A stretch of DNA of 54,784 nt from Shewanella marina JCM 15074 (GCF_000614975.1 NZ_BALM01000028.1:1-54784); one strand, 5' to 3'. Counted from the stretch's first letter, positions 8,226 to 19,120 are shown. A program made the numbers and translations. Notes: a model not told the origin generated them from the letters alone.

Positions 8226-10459
8226 TTAAGCTATTTTCAAATCAGCTTTGTCTTTAATTATCTCAAGATCAAAGTCAAATTCATCAACACGAATCGCTCG
8301 CTCACGTTTTAGATTGTAATCTTGCAATTTCTTGTGTTCATACTCGTTAATAATATTCGCTGCAAGTGCATTATCTACTGTTTCAGCAAACTTAACTCCA
8401 GCACCAAACTGTTTTCGACGCAGTGCTTTTTTGAGTTTAGCCAATAACTCTAAACAGTCGATTTTAGCTAGATAAGCTTGCTCATTAATATAGTTACCAT
8501 CACCAACCACAGGTTTGACTAAATGAGTTAACTGTTTTTTTATTTGGGTATTGAGTTGTGCTTGTGTCGCTAACTCACGTACTAAATCATCACTTATTTT
8601 GGGCATTTTGGCGCTATAAGTACAAGTAATTAGTCGCATAAACTTTCGCGTAGCCGAAGATGGGAAGTTATCTAAGAAATCCAAAATCGCTTTTTCTGCA
8701 TTTTGTAATGCCCAGCGCGTTGCGTAATGGAAGTATGGTGCAGCTTCCTCACGGTCAACACTGGCAACTTTAGTTTCATAATAACGAATTGATGCCATGG
8801 CGGCATAGAGATAACTCATGACATCACCAAGACGTGCGGACAACATCTCAGCTTGCTTTAACTTACCACCAAGCACTAATAATGAGAAATCAGCATAAAC
8901 GCTAATTTAGACGCCAACAATTTGATCTTCTTCTCATATTCAATCACTTCAGCGATCTCTGAACTTGATTTAGCCGATGAGTTTACTAACCCTAAAGCAA
9001 ACGCTCTTAGTGCATTGCGACTACTATAACCAACCGTTTTAACGAACAGACGATTAAATTCTTTTTCTGCATTCGCCTCATTGCTGTGGATAGACTCCAC
9101 CATAGGCTGTAAATAAGGATGACAGCGCATTACCCCTTGACCAAAAATCATCAAATTACGGGTTAAAATGTTGGCACCTTCTACTGTAATGGCAATTGGC
9201 TGAGCCACATAACCAGAAGCTAGTGTATTTTGTGGGCCACATTGAATTGCTTTACCCGCTTGAATATCCATTGCTGAATCAAGTACATCACGTCCGATTT
9301 CAGTCATATGGTATTTTGCAATGGCAGTCACAACCGATGGTTTTAACCCTAAGCCTAAACCTTCAGTGGTCAGTACTCGCATAGACTCTTGCAAGTATGT
9401 TTTACCTGCAATGTCAGCTAGCTTTTCTTGAATCCCCTCAAACTGGCCAATCGCTAGGCCAAATTGCTCACGGACAGCAGCATATTCTGCTGATGATTTA
9501 AATGCTGCCTGACTAACTGAAACACCGAGTGCAGGCAGAGATATGCCTCGTCCTGCACCTAAGCAACTTACGAGCATCTGCCAACCGCGGCCAATATTGT
9601 TTTGACCACCGATGATGAAATCCATAGGAATAAATACATTTTCACCGCGGGTTGTACCGTTATAAAAACGGATCCCCATAGGATCGTGTCGATTACCTAA
9701 CTGAACACCAGGATGGCTCTTAGGAATAAGTGCACAAGTAATACCTAAATTCACTTTGCCACCAAGTAATCCTTGCGGATCTTGAACCTTAAATGCTAGC
9801 CCAAGTACAGTAGCAATGGGCGCTAAGGTAATATAGCGTTTATCCCAAGATACTGATAATCCGAGCACTTCTTTACCTTGATAGTCACCTTTAGTCACGA
9901 CACCTATGTCAGGAATACCACCAGCATCAGAGCCAGCTTCAGGACTTGTTAGTGCAAAACATGGTATTTCACGACCATTAGCTAAACGAGGTAACCATTG
10001 TTGCTGTTGTTCTTGCGTACCATAGTGCATCAATAACTCACCAGGACCGAGTGAATTAGGCACCATTACCGTTACCGCAACAGCAGAACTCTTTGCAGCA
10101 ATTGTCGCAACAATCGTTGAATTGGCATAAGGAGAGAACGCTAAACCGCCAAATGATTTCGGAATAATTAGCGCAAAAAAACGATTTTCCTTTAAGTAAC
10201 TTAGAATTTGTTCAGGTAAATGTTTACTTGATTGGATTTCAAAATCATCAATCATTTCAAGTAAAGTTTGTACTGGGCCATCTAAAAAAGCTTGTTCTTC
10301 TTCATTTAATTTTGCGTCAGGAATTGCACGCAATGTGTAAAAATCTGGATTACCTTGATAAATTGAGCTTTCCAACCACACATCACCCGCATCTAGGGCT
10401 TCCTGCTCCGTTGTTGAAATGCTCGGTAGAATTTTTTTTAGTTGTGTACGTAAGCTCAT
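8226..10459 (-). pseudogene. fadE: FadE-type acyl-CoA dehydrogenase, single-base frameshift
   Basis: FadE catalyses the first step of fatty-acid beta-oxidation, oxidising acyl-CoA to 2-enoyl-CoA with FAD. The N-terminal frame (about 520 residues) covers the acyl-CoA dehydrogenase core, with the FALTSPEAGSDAGG signature and AREQFGLAIGQFEGIQEKLA-like region. The second frame from 8876 down to 8226 carries the C-terminal domain typical of FadE (LGGKLKQAEMLSARLGDVMS onward). Frame one breaks after SKLAFM; restoring one G beside 8894 gives SKLAFMADFSLLVLGGKL, joining both parts into a 744-residue protein of normal length. The ATG at 10459 follows GGATGAG; a GTG lies three codons upstream. Either a sequencing error or a recent mutation; both halves look otherwise well conserved. 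Confidence 0.9.
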
Positions 10460-10528
10460 AGTAGTCACTCATCCGACTAGTTAACATAGCTCTATTACGT
10501 CACAAACAATTTAAATATGCAACAATTT

Positions 10529-10557
10529 TCAAACAAGCGTTTAACACGATCGTTTGA
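10529..10557. promoter_or_regulatory. Candidate fatty-acid regulator operator upstream of fadE
   Basis: A 29-bp imperfect palindrome begins TCAAAC and ends GTTTGA about 70-100 bp before the fadE start. The half-sites resemble the CAAAC/GTTTG arms reported for PsrA-type regulators of fatty-acid degradation. The assignment rests on position and half-site resemblance only. Confidence 0.3.
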
Positions 10558-10600
10558 AAGATGTTTATTTACTTATAATTCAGTAATTTAATGTTTAACG

Positions 10601-11953
10601 CTATTCTGAACTGCCATTAGAATGAATCACAACCTGATTGCGTCCAGCTCTTTTAGCTTGATATAACGCGATATCAGCAAGTTTATATGCATTAATAAAA
10701 TCACTGTCTTCAATACAGATACCACCAATCGATATGGTAATAGGTAACTGCTCAATCATTTCATCTGCGATATGCGATCTAATGCTTTCGGCCTTGGCTT
10801 CAAGTTGACTAGCTGACATTTGACTAAACAGTAATACAAACTCTTCACCGCCCCATCTAATCGCAATATCCGTTTTACGCATTTTATTATTGATTTTATG
10901 CGCAATGGCTTTAATAACCTGATCCCCTTTTAAATGACCATAATGATCATTAATCTGCTTAAAATTATCAATATCAATAATTAGCATAGAGAAACATCTG
11001 AATTTATTTAATTTATTTTGATAGTAATCACGACGATAAAACATGGTCATTAAATCGTGTTGTAATAAATAACTGCGATACTGAAAACAAGTCACTAAGC
11101 ATAAAATAACCAAGCTAATAACCAAGGTCAGAACACAAAACTTAATAAAGAAATCTAGTATGTCTACGCCAATATAATTGTCTAGTTTCTGTTCACACGG
11201 CAGTGATAGTGGCAAAGACACATGCTGCGGCACCTTAGCTAACATTAACGAACTAAAATAATGAAGATTATTTTTTTGAATAAAATCATGGATAAAACTT
11301 TCTTTAATATCAATGACCAATAAAGTCTGTGCTTTTTTATTAATGTACACCGGATAATAAATAGTACGTAAATGTTCACCGCTATAGTCTTCAAAGTAAG
11401 CTGGTGACATTTTCATTTTACAGCGCTCTAGGTGCTTATATATATCAATTTCGACCCGATTACGACTCAATATTTGACCAATGGTCAACTGAGTATTCAT
11501 CTTATTAAATGCTGCATAATTACTGCGCATAGGCATAAAATAACCATAATCAATGTTATCAGCTTTAGACTTTTCAAATGCCGCAACAAGCTGTAAATGA
11601 TCAGGAATGATCGTCTTTAACTTATTGGTAATGCCCTGTATACCAACACTTAAATCTTTCACTGGTCCCGTTTTATTAATGAATAAGCCTATATCGCCGT
11701 CTTGTTTAAAACCTAATCGACTTTCGCGAGTTTCTGTATTAAGAAAATAGATTGCATAATCCGCTGCTAAATCAAATACCTGAGTGTATGTATCACTAAT
11801 CTCATCAGCAATACTTTGCATTTGCGTATAATTATAAAAAGCCAAGCCACTAAAAATAACAAATGCATTAAGAATTAGTATCTTACAAAATGAAATAACA
11901 CTTTTTCGAATAATATTCGCATCAATATATTGTGTAAATTTATAATTTAACAT
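10601..11953 (-). CDS. Membrane-bound diguanylate cyclase with periplasmic sensor, copy 1
   Basis: This 450-residue protein should make cyclic-di-GMP. A transmembrane segment near residues 22-42 is followed by a roughly 220-residue periplasmic sensor region of unknown ligand, a second membrane segment near 270-295 and a C-terminal GGDEF domain. The active-site motif is GGEEF. The product-inhibition site RxxD is present as RKTD exactly five residues before it, so feedback control by c-di-GMP is expected. The gene is paralogous to its neighbour and lies about 155 bp from it in the same direction. The sensor contains YYPVYINKKAQTLLVIDIKE, also recognisable in the paralogue. Confidence 0.9.
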   Translation of the reverse strand: MLNYKFTQYIDANIIRKSVISFCKILILNAFVIFSGLAFYNYTQMQSIADEISDTYTQVFDLAADYAIYFLNTETRESRLGFKQDGDIGLFINKTGPVKDLSVGIQGITNKLKTIIPDHLQLVAAFEKSKADNIDYGYFMPMRSNYAAFNKMNTQLTIGQILSRNRVEIDIYKHLERCKMKMSPAYFEDYSGEHLRTIYYPVYINKKAQTLLVIDIKESFIHDFIQKNNLHYFSSLMLAKVPQHVSLPLSLPCEQKLDNYIGVDILDFFIKFCVLTLVISLVILCLVTCFQYRSYLLQHDLMTMFYRRDYYQNKLNKFRCFSMLIIDIDNFKQINDHYGHLKGDQVIKAIAHKINNKMRKTDIAIRWGGEEFVLLFSQMSASQLEAKAESIRSHIADEMIEQLPITISIGGICIEDSDFINAYKLADIALYQAKRAGRNQVVIHSNGSSE

Positions 11954-12108
11954 GACTTATATGCCTAAAATTCCAACAATAAGTGTCTAGCTAAATCTTA
12001 AAAAAAAGCAACAACACGGTTTGTCTAGTGAGCGTTAGGCAATTTTAAGCATATTAACCTTAGTTAAAGCTTAAATGTAATACATTCAACTGACTAAGTG
12101 ACTATTTT

Positions 12109-13446
12109 TCAAGCAATTGTTGTTTGGTTACGTCCTTGTTGTTTAGAACTATATAACGCTTTATCTGCCACATTAAATACATCGACAAAAGAAAGCTCAT
12201 GACTACAAGTTCCCCCAATAGAAACTGTAATTGTTAAGCTATTAATCGCTTCTTGTTCAACGGCCATTCTCAGTTGTTCAGCTTTATCAAATAGCTGCGC
12301 TTTAGTCATATAACTAAATGAAATTAAAAACTCTTCCCCTCCCCAACGGATGGCAACATCATCATTACGAATTTGTGCCCGCAGGCGACGACAAACCGTT
12401 TTAATCACCTCATCCCCCATCTTGTGACCATAGTTATCATTAACTTGTTTAAAATGATCAATATCGATGATGAGAATACTGAAAACTTTCATCGTCTGTA
12501 ATTTCGCTTCAAAGTAATCACGACGGAAAAAATTAGTCATATGGTCTCGATGTAATCGCATACGTCTAAATTTAATCAATTGCACAAATACTGAAACAAT
12601 AAACGACATAAATAGCGACAATATCCCTGAGGTAGCCACGAGATATTTATAATTAATACCTATAATAACGACCCCTTCTGATGAGCAAGGCAATAGAAAC
12701 GAAATACTAAGTCCACTTAAATTAGATTCACGTTGTAAGAAAGTAAAATATTCATCATTAAAATCAGAAATGATCTGACTGATAATCCCAACTTTTAAAT
12801 CTACGACTAATAATGAAGCAAGTGCCCTATTTGTATATACGGGGTAATAAATCGAACGGATCTTCTCATTACTGCCGTTTTCCACATAAGGCTCTGATAT
12901 TTTAAGATTACAGCTATAAAAATCTTTATAGGTATCAACTAAGTCTTCTTTTTTAACAATATCATCTATCCACGAGGACTGATCTTTTTCATTTTCATTA
13001 AGCTTTATATACTCGGGTCTTAATGGCTTAAAATGCGCGTAATTATTAGCTGGTGATGTTTTTTCTAATGCGGCAACCGTCCACACATAATGAGGGGCGA
13101 GATCATTTAACCGTTTAGACAACTTATTCAAGCCAGTTGAAAGCACTTTTACTTCACCGGACTTATTAACCATTACACCAACATGGTTAATGTAATGAAT
13201 ACCCTTGTTTAAATATAAACTATCAGTGTTGTCATAATGTGAACCAAAACGTTGTGTCACATTGTATATATCATCAAACCTCTCGCTAATTTGAGCTTTT
13301 ACAAGTTGTTGATTATGCAAATTGTACAAAAACAGCGCAGCCAAAAAGAGCAATAAAAAAGGAAAAAATATCAGTATAAATAAACGAAAATGTTTATGTT
13401 CAGAAAATAAATTAGAAAGGAATTTTTGCTGCAATTTTGAACTCAT
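12109..13446 (-). CDS. Membrane-bound diguanylate cyclase with periplasmic sensor, copy 2
   Basis: This 445-residue paralogue has the same layout as its downstream neighbour: membrane segment near residues 20-43, periplasmic sensor, second membrane segment near 270-293, and a GGDEF domain with GGEEF active site and an RNDD inhibition site. Both sensors keep a conserved YYPVYTNRALASLLVVDLK-like block, pointing to a shared sensor fold, while the rest has diverged. The pair looks like an old tandem duplication whose sensors may now respond to different signals. No terminator or short gap indicates cotranscription. Confidence 0.9.
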   Translation of the reverse strand: MSSKLQQKFLSNLFSEHKHFRLFILIFFPFLLLFLAALFLYNLHNQQLVKAQISERFDDIYNVTQRFGSHYDNTDSLYLNKGIHYINHVGVMVNKSGEVKVLSTGLNKLSKRLNDLAPHYVWTVAALEKTSPANNYAHFKPLRPEYIKLNENEKDQSSWIDDIVKKEDLVDTYKDFYSCNLKISEPYVENGSNEKIRSIYYPVYTNRALASLLVVDLKVGIISQIISDFNDEYFTFLQRESNLSGLSISFLLPCSSEGVVIIGINYKYLVATSGILSLFMSFIVSVFVQLIKFRRMRLHRDHMTNFFRRDYFEAKLQTMKVFSILIIDIDHFKQVNDNYGHKMGDEVIKTVCRRLRAQIRNDDVAIRWGGEEFLISFSYMTKAQLFDKAEQLRMAVEQEAINSLTITVSIGGTCSHELSFVDVFNVADKALYSSKQQGRNQTTIA

Positions 13447-13549
13447 TAGAGTGTTTGACTAAAACACTAATCAATATTAATTTTTCGAGATTTATTATAC
13501 CGCTACGGCAATTAACAACAAAAATGAATTTAAGTTAATTGTCCTTTTT

Positions 13550-14113
13550 TTATACCTTTTTTGTAAAATAGACCACCTTTTCAGTTAAACCATTGATTAA
13601 TTCTGTTTTAGTCTCAACAAACTCCATCCCTAACTTTTTCATAATATTGATTGATGCAAGATTACCTTCTAAAGCGATAGCAGAAAGATGAGTAATTTGT
13701 GGTTGTAAAACTAAAGCTTCTGTAATCGCTAACGCCGCTTCAGTTGCATAACCTAATCCCCAGGTTTTGCGCTTAAAGCGCCAGCCAACCTCTAAATCAT
13801 GAAACCTAGGTTCATCTGTATAATAATCCATAGGTCTAACAAGCACCCAACCAATAAAATAGGGGTCCTCATCCGCTAACAAGTTTTCCTGAACGCTGTG
13901 CGTCATGACCTTCCATAACCCCCACCCTTGTTCATTATTGGTAAAACCTTTTACTCTTGGCACAAAAAATTCATTTATCCTTTGCCAGCTCGTCATCACA
14001 CCACCATTAATGTAACGCATCACCTCTGGGTCTTGATCAAGCTCATGCATTAAATGAGCATCTGCCGCTGTCATTAACTCAAATGATAACCGAGCTGTCG
14101 CTTTGACTTTCAT
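13550..14113 (-). CDS. GNAT family N-acetyltransferase (RimJ/RimL-like)
   Basis: This 187-residue protein resembles the RimJ/RimL branch of GNAT acetyltransferases, which transfer acetyl from acetyl-CoA to amino groups. The acetyl-CoA binding region is visible as RKTWGLGYATEAALAITEAL, and the IMKKLGMEFVET segment is typical of the C-terminal part. The frame is open to a TTG four codons upstream, but the ATG at 14113 has GGGGAA correctly spaced in front. It lies 42 bp after the LytTR regulator gene in the same direction and may be the last gene of that cluster. Substrate unknown. Confidence 0.85.
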   Translation of the reverse strand: MKVKATARLSFELMTAADAHLMHELDQDPEVMRYINGGVMTSWQRINEFFVPRVKGFTNNEQGWGLWKVMTHSVQENLLADEDPYFIGWVLVRPMDYYTDEPRFHDLEVGWRFKRKTWGLGYATEAALAITEALVLQPQITHLSAIALEGNLASINIMKKLGMEFVETKTELINGLTEKVVYFTKKV

Positions 14114-14155
14114 AAAATTCCCCAATAAAAAAGATAACGTTAAGCTAACGCAAAC

Positions 14156-14889
14156 CTAAAAAAGATTAAACCTCTGTTTAAGTGTTTGTGCCTGACGCCG
14201 ACTAATCTCTATTTGTTTCCCCGATTGCATAACAGCCACCAAACCACCTGCACTAATAGCATTCTCTAATCTGACGATATGCTCAATACGAATAATCTCA
14301 CTGCGATTCGCTTTAAAAAAAAGATTAGGATCTAAGCGTGTCTCGACCTTAGTTAAACTTGCGTATAAAAAAGCCTTTCCCTGTTCACAATAGACAGCAA
14401 CATGGTTTCCAATTGACTCAAACAGCTCAATTTCATATAGCCTAACAATCTCTGCATTTTCACCAAACTTAAGTAATAAACCGTGATTATCATCTAAAAA
14501 GCACTCTGCATTTATCGACGGCACAATTCTAGATTTATCGATATAACGCTCAAGCGTTTGAACCAGCCTTTGTTCTACCACTGGTTTAACAATGTAATCA
14601 AGGGCATTTAAATCAAATGCATCAACGGCATGCTGATGAAAAGCGGTACAAAATACAAAATGAAGATGGTTTGGGAGCTGCTGTGCTAATTGCAAACCAC
14701 TGATCTCAGGCATAGCAATATCTAAAAATGCGATATCTATGTCATGGCTGATAACTGCTTTAATGCATCATCAGCACAATTAGCTTCATAAATATCTGTA
14801 ACATACTGCTGTTTACGCAATAATCTAACCAACTCGGCCCTTGCTAACCTCTCATCATCTACAATTAACACCTTGATATTTTGAGTCAT
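14156..14889 (-). pseudogene. LytTR-type response regulator, single-base frameshift
   Basis: The protein would be a LytR/AlgR-type regulator: receiver domain (VLIVDDERLARAELVRLL at the start, phospho-acceptor Asp in FLDIAMPEISG) and a C-terminal LytTR DNA-binding domain (from about residue 140 to the end). The receiver is split. One frame ends at QLSAMT before a stop; the other resumes with HDIDIAFLDIAMPEISG. Adding one base in the GG/CC at 14746-14747 joins them into 244 residues, the normal family length. The ATG at 14889 follows GGAGAA and overlaps the kinase stop as ATGA, so kinase and regulator are translationally coupled. Confidence 0.88.
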
Positions 14890-16006
14890 TGCTTTCTCCA
14901 AGGTAATTGCATGATGACACAAAATTGATTATCTGATAATTGCCAAGTAATTGCGGCTCGGTCTGAAAACATCAACTGTAAACGCTGTTTAATATTGCTA
15001 AGTCCTGTACCATTTGATTTATTTGCTTTTCTGCTGCCAACACTATTGATAATCTTTAACTGCCAATAGCCAGACTCATTATGAGTTGCAGAAATAGCAA
15101 GATAACCAACGTCCTGATTGGGGGCAATTCCATGCTTGACGGCATTCTCAACCAACGTCAGCAAAGTTAAAGTCGGCAGTTTCTGAACTAAACATGATTC
15201 ATCAATCTCAATTTTAATCTGCAATCGCTCTTCTAGGCGCATCTGTTCTATCGCTAAATACTTCTGAGCTAAATTCCAATCTTCATTTAATGTGACTTTT
15301 TGGCGTAAATTAGTCTGTAATTGCACGCGAAAGATTTCAGACAGCTGAGTCACCGCCTCTGCGGCTTTGTCCTTATCTTCATATATTAAAGCTCGAATGG
15401 TATTAAATGCATTAAACAAAAAGTGTGGATTTAACTGATGAATTGCGCTTGTTTTAATTGCTGCTGTAATTGTTGGTGTTGTAACCATTGGTGCCAAAAA
15501 TAATAGAGAGCTGTACATATCAATAAAAACAGATACTGTTCAATTATCATCACAATCCATAACATTGATTGCTGTAGATTTGCATGATGAGCGGCAGTCT
15601 TATCACCTGTCATAAATTGAATGTTTTGGATATCAAATTGACTAAATATCGCTAATTTCATGATCCCATATTGCAATAAACTATTAGCAATAGCCACTAT
15701 AGCCAAGTAAGCCGCTGTCTGAGCAAAACACTTTATCGTTAAACGCGCATGAATAAAATAAAGCTTAAGGTAAGCTCTTACAAAAAAATGCAACACAATA
15801 AATATAAGCAGAGTTTCAATTAATTGCCGCAAAACAAAAACTGGTATATTAATCATTAATGATGGCAACACGAAAGACACCGCCATCCATCCAAATACAG
15901 CATGGCAGGCCAAATAAAATACCATCGCTAACCAATAAGCACGACTCGCAGATGAACTCACTAAAAACATCTGTTTGATATGTTGTTTCAATATCATTGT
16001 CGTCAT
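14886..16006 (-). pseudogene. LytS/YehU-type sensor histidine kinase, single-base frameshift
   Basis: The N-terminal half (about residues 1-180) has four to five membrane helices. The C-terminal half is a His_kinase domain with HQLNPHFLFNAFNTIRALIY, the conserved block with the phospho-accepting His of this family, then an ATPase region with LTLVENAVKHG and GTGLSNIKQRL. The two halves lie in different frames. The first ends at KQAQFIS, the second resumes at IHQLNPHFLF; adding one T near 15441-15442 gives KQAQFHQLNPHFLF and a 373-residue kinase. The ATG at 16006 has AAGGA in front. Its partner regulator follows with an ATGA overlap. The adjacent ABC export genes are probable targets or signal sources. 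Confidence 0.87.
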
Positions 16007-16040
16007 ACACATCCTTAGCAATTAATTATTATGATGTTAT

Positions 16041-17279
16041 TTATTCGTACCTTAACGCATCTACAGGATCGAGATTAGCAGCCTTAATAGCTGGCACCAA
16101 TCCAAACACAATCCCAATCACAGCAGTGAAACTTAATGACAAAATCATCGCCCAGAACGGAATCGAAAATGCGGCATTCCCCGGAATAAATAACAGGATA
16201 AAAGCGGTCAGGCTCACGCCTAAAAAGAGACCAATGACACCGCCAAAAAATGACAATAAAACAGCTTCAATCAGAAACTGCAATTTAATGGTATTAGGGG
16301 TTGCTCCTAATGCTTTACGAATGCCAATTTCACGGGTCCTTTCAGTCACCGTCATTAGCATAATATTCATGACACCAATGCCACCCACCAATAAACTAAT
16401 CCCTACTACCGCAGATGCCACTATCGTCACTGAATCAAAAATTTGATTAAATTGCTGTTTTAATTTATCTGCCGTTTCAAATTTAAAAAAATCACTCTCT
16501 TGACTACTTAACTTATATTTATTACGCAAAATGTCACGCATATTATCGATAATATCATCTGTTTGATTGATATTATGTGGAATAAACAACACTTCAATAT
16601 TTTCAGTTGCATAGTCATTATAAATTGATCTAAACGTGCTAAAAGGGGTAATAATATAATTGTCTTGATCAATGCCAAATAAACTGCCTTTTGCTTCTGC
16701 AACACCAATAATTTTAAACCAGTCACCTGCGAGCATTAAATAATGACCGACGGGGTTTTGTGGTAATTTAAGTTGCTCAACAACCGATACGCCTAAAACA
16801 GCAACACGCCGCCTACGTATATCATCACTATGATTAATAAATCTGCCATATTGAGGATAGAGTTGTACCACTTGCTGATACTGCGCATTTGTCGCCTTTA
16901 TATGAGTTCGACTCACATGTTGGCCATATTGTACTTCTAAGAATGAGCTCATCGGTGACATGACAGGCGCCATGACTTCAATATTTGTCATTCGACTTTT
17001 AAGCAACTGATAATCTGCATATTTAAGTCTATTTTCCACACCAAGTAACGCTTCATCAAGACGAGTATCAGCGCGTAAACTCACCATATTACTGCCTAGA
17101 TCATCAAATTGTTTTGTGACATTACTTGCAAGCGCATTCATCACCCCAATAACGACAATCACCGCAGCTACACCAATGATAATGCCTAGCGTTGTTAAAG
17201 CGCTCCGTAATCCTTGTGATGACAAAGAAACAAATGCACTGCGATAGCTTTCAACCATCAAGTGAAAAAAATTATGCAT
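16041..17279 (-). CDS. MacB/FtsX-type ABC transporter permease
   Basis: This 412-residue membrane protein has the MacB layout: one N-terminal helix (LTTLGIIIGVAAVIVVIGVM), a large periplasmic domain (about residues 50-280) and three C-terminal helices of the FtsX domain with GIRKALGATP. Such permeases work mechanically with an ATPase and a periplasmic adaptor, moving substrates from the periplasm rather than through the membrane. Both partners are encoded directly upstream. The ATG at 17279 overlaps the ATPase stop by 8 bp; a longer frame to 17324 lies within the ATPase gene and is rejected. Substrate may be a peptide, macrolide or lipid; not decidable. Confidence 0.9.
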   Translation of the reverse strand: MHNFFHLMVESYRSAFVSLSSQGLRSALTTLGIIIGVAAVIVVIGVMNALASNVTKQFDDLGSNMVSLRADTRLDEALLGVENRLKYADYQLLKSRMTNIEVMAPVMSPMSSFLEVQYGQHVSRTHIKATNAQYQQVVQLYPQYGRFINHSDDIRRRRVAVLGVSVVEQLKLPQNPVGHYLMLAGDWFKIIGVAEAKGSLFGIDQDNYIITPFSTFRSIYNDYATENIEVLFIPHNINQTDDIIDNMRDILRNKYKLSSQESDFFKFETADKLKQQFNQIFDSVTIVASAVVGISLLVGGIGVMNIMLMTVTERTREIGIRKALGATPNTIKLQFLIEAVLLSFFGGVIGLFLGVSLTAFILLFIPGNAAFSIPFWAMILSLSFTAVIGIVFGLVPAIKAANLDPVDALRYE

Positions 17280-17964
17280 AATCCTTCCTTGGTTGCCGGC
17301 AATCTTCAACAATTTGACCATCAACTAACTCAACTCTACGCAAACAATGTTGAGCGATATCATTTTCATGGGTCACTAAAATAATGATGTGCCCTTGCTG
17401 ATGAAGACAATCAAACAATGCCATTATTTCTGTGGTTGTTTTACTGTCTAAATTACCGGTTGGCTCATCACCTAATAACACCTGAGGTTCCGTGACTAAT
17501 GCTCTTGCAATTGCGACTCTCTGACGCTGACCACCAGATAACTGCGAGGGTAAATTCATAGCTTTATCGATTAACCCCACCTTTTCTAACTGTCCCATCG
17601 CCCGTTCAATTCGCTGTTTCTTAGTTTGAAATTGATAAATAAGTGGCAATGCCACATTTTCAAGCACAGATATCCTAGGTAATAGATGAAAACTTTGAAA
17701 AATAAAGCCAATGGTTTGATTACGCATTAATGCGAGTTGTGCCTCATCAAAATGAGCCACATCTTGTTGTTCAAACATTAATTGACCACTACTGGCCGTA
17801 TCTAAACAACCCAGTACATTCATTAAACTTGATTTACCACTGCCTGATGGCCCTGTAATGGCAAGGTAGTCATTCTTATCAATTTTCAAATTAATGTTAT
17901 GTAAAGCGATAAAAGCCTGCTCACCCGACAGGTATTGTTTACTGACATCAATGAGTTCAATCAT
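17272..17964 (-). CDS. ABC transporter ATP-binding protein (MacB/LolD-like)
   Basis: This 230-residue protein is a complete ATP-binding subunit: Walker A GPSGSGKSS near residue 40, signature LSGGQRQRVAIARALV, Walker B VLLGDEPTGNLD and the switch His in LVTHEND. It belongs to the LolD/MacB/FtsE branch that pairs with FtsX-type permeases. It overlaps the adaptor gene by 8 bp upstream and the permease gene by 8 bp downstream, so the three are translationally coupled and form one export complex. Confidence 0.93.
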   Translation of the reverse strand: MIELIDVSKQYLSGEQAFIALHNINLKIDKNDYLAITGPSGSGKSSLMNVLGCLDTASSGQLMFEQQDVAHFDEAQLALMRNQTIGFIFQSFHLLPRISVLENVALPLIYQFQTKKQRIERAMGQLEKVGLIDKAMNLPSQLSGGQRQRVAIARALVTEPQVLLGDEPTGNLDSKTTTEIMALFDCLHQQGHIIILVTHENDIAQHCLRRVELVDGQIVEDCRQPRKDYA

Positions 17965-19111
17965 AAGTCACCTCTGAATTAAGGCTATTAACACTCATAT
18001 TTTCAACTAATTGATCCATCACACGAGCAGGTCCAATAACCACTTGTTGAGTTTGTTGTACGCCCTGCTTAATGATTTGTAGCATTTCGTTTGCCATGCC
18101 CAGTTCGACATATTGTTTCTTCGCAATACCCGCCTCAACTATCCACAAATAATATTGTTCCCCTTCCACTCCGACAGCAGATAATGGCACAACGGCAGAC
18201 AATTCACTTTTGGCTGTAATCACTTCGGCGCGGCAACTCATACCAGGAAAAAGCATTGAATTGTCTTTTATCAGCGCTTTCACTTTAAAATATAAACTCT
18301 GAGTTCGTGGGTGCGCTCTTGCTGAAGCAGCAATACTCGTCACGCTGGCAGTTAATTTTTGATGAGGTGCCGATGCAATAAAGACATTAACTGTTTGACC
18401 TAGCTGAACATTAGCAATGTCAGCTTCATCAATACGAAGTTCGGCTAAAATTGACTCAGGATCTGCTAGTGTCATTAATGATGAACCAACAATATTGGTC
18501 GTGCCAGCTACGACCGTTTCACCGACCTTAATATCAACAGAAGCAATCAACCCATCCATCGCGGCCACAAACCTTGTTTTCGCTAATCTATCATTCGCAA
18601 AATCAAGTAAAGCTTGCTCTTGAGATAACCGAGCCAGTGCTGCATTAACACCAATATCAGCAAGTTGTAATTCATTTTGTAACCGCGCAATCTCATCATC
18701 ACTCACTAACTTTTGCTGATATAAAGATTGCTTTAATAAAAGTTGCCTTGATAGTTCATTTTTTAAAGCCTGTACTCGTTCAATTTCAATTTGTTGACGG
18801 TTAACCAACGCTTGGTTTCTATCCACCTCCGCTTTAAATGAAGTGGGATCAAGCTCAAGTAAAAGCTGACCTTGCTTAACATACTGCCCTTCATCTACAT
18901 AAATGGCCGTTACAATACCTGTTATCTCTGATCGAAGTTTTATTTCAGTGTTAAAACTCAAATTACCTGAAGCTAGAATCGTATCGCTAATTTGCGCGTG
19001 TGAGACCTCAGTAATCATAACGTCAGGCACACTATTCATTGATATTTGACGCCATTTAATTAAACCAAATATTAAGAAAAGCATCACAATGAGTACGAGT
19101 AATTTTTTCAT
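17957..19111 (-). CDS. Periplasmic adaptor (membrane fusion protein, HlyD/MacA-like)
   Basis: This 384-residue protein has an N-terminal membrane anchor (residues about 4-18), a lipoyl-like domain split around a long helical hairpin (about residues 90-170, rich in Leu, Gln and Glu), and a beta-barrel part with GMSCRAEV. This is the layout of adaptors that bridge an inner-membrane transporter and an outer-membrane channel. No TolC-type gene is in the window, so a channel encoded elsewhere would be needed. It overlaps the ATPase gene by 8 bp. The 27-residue peptide gene lies 9 bp upstream. Confidence 0.9.
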   Translation of the reverse strand: MKKLLVLIVMLFLIFGLIKWRQISMNSVPDVMITEVSHAQISDTILASGNLSFNTEIKLRSEITGIVTAIYVDEGQYVKQGQLLLELDPTSFKAEVDRNQALVNRQQIEIERVQALKNELSRQLLLKQSLYQQKLVSDDEIARLQNELQLADIGVNAALARLSQEQALLDFANDRLAKTRFVAAMDGLIASVDIKVGETVVAGTTNIVGSSLMTLADPESILAELRIDEADIANVQLGQTVNVFIASAPHQKLTASVTSIAASARAHPRTQSLYFKVKALIKDNSMLFPGMSCRAEVITAKSELSAVVPLSAVGVEGEQYYLWIVEAGIAKKQYVELGMANEMLQIIKQGVQQTQQVVIGPARVMDQLVENMSVNSLNSEVTYD

Positions 19112-19120
19112 ATGAGTCTC

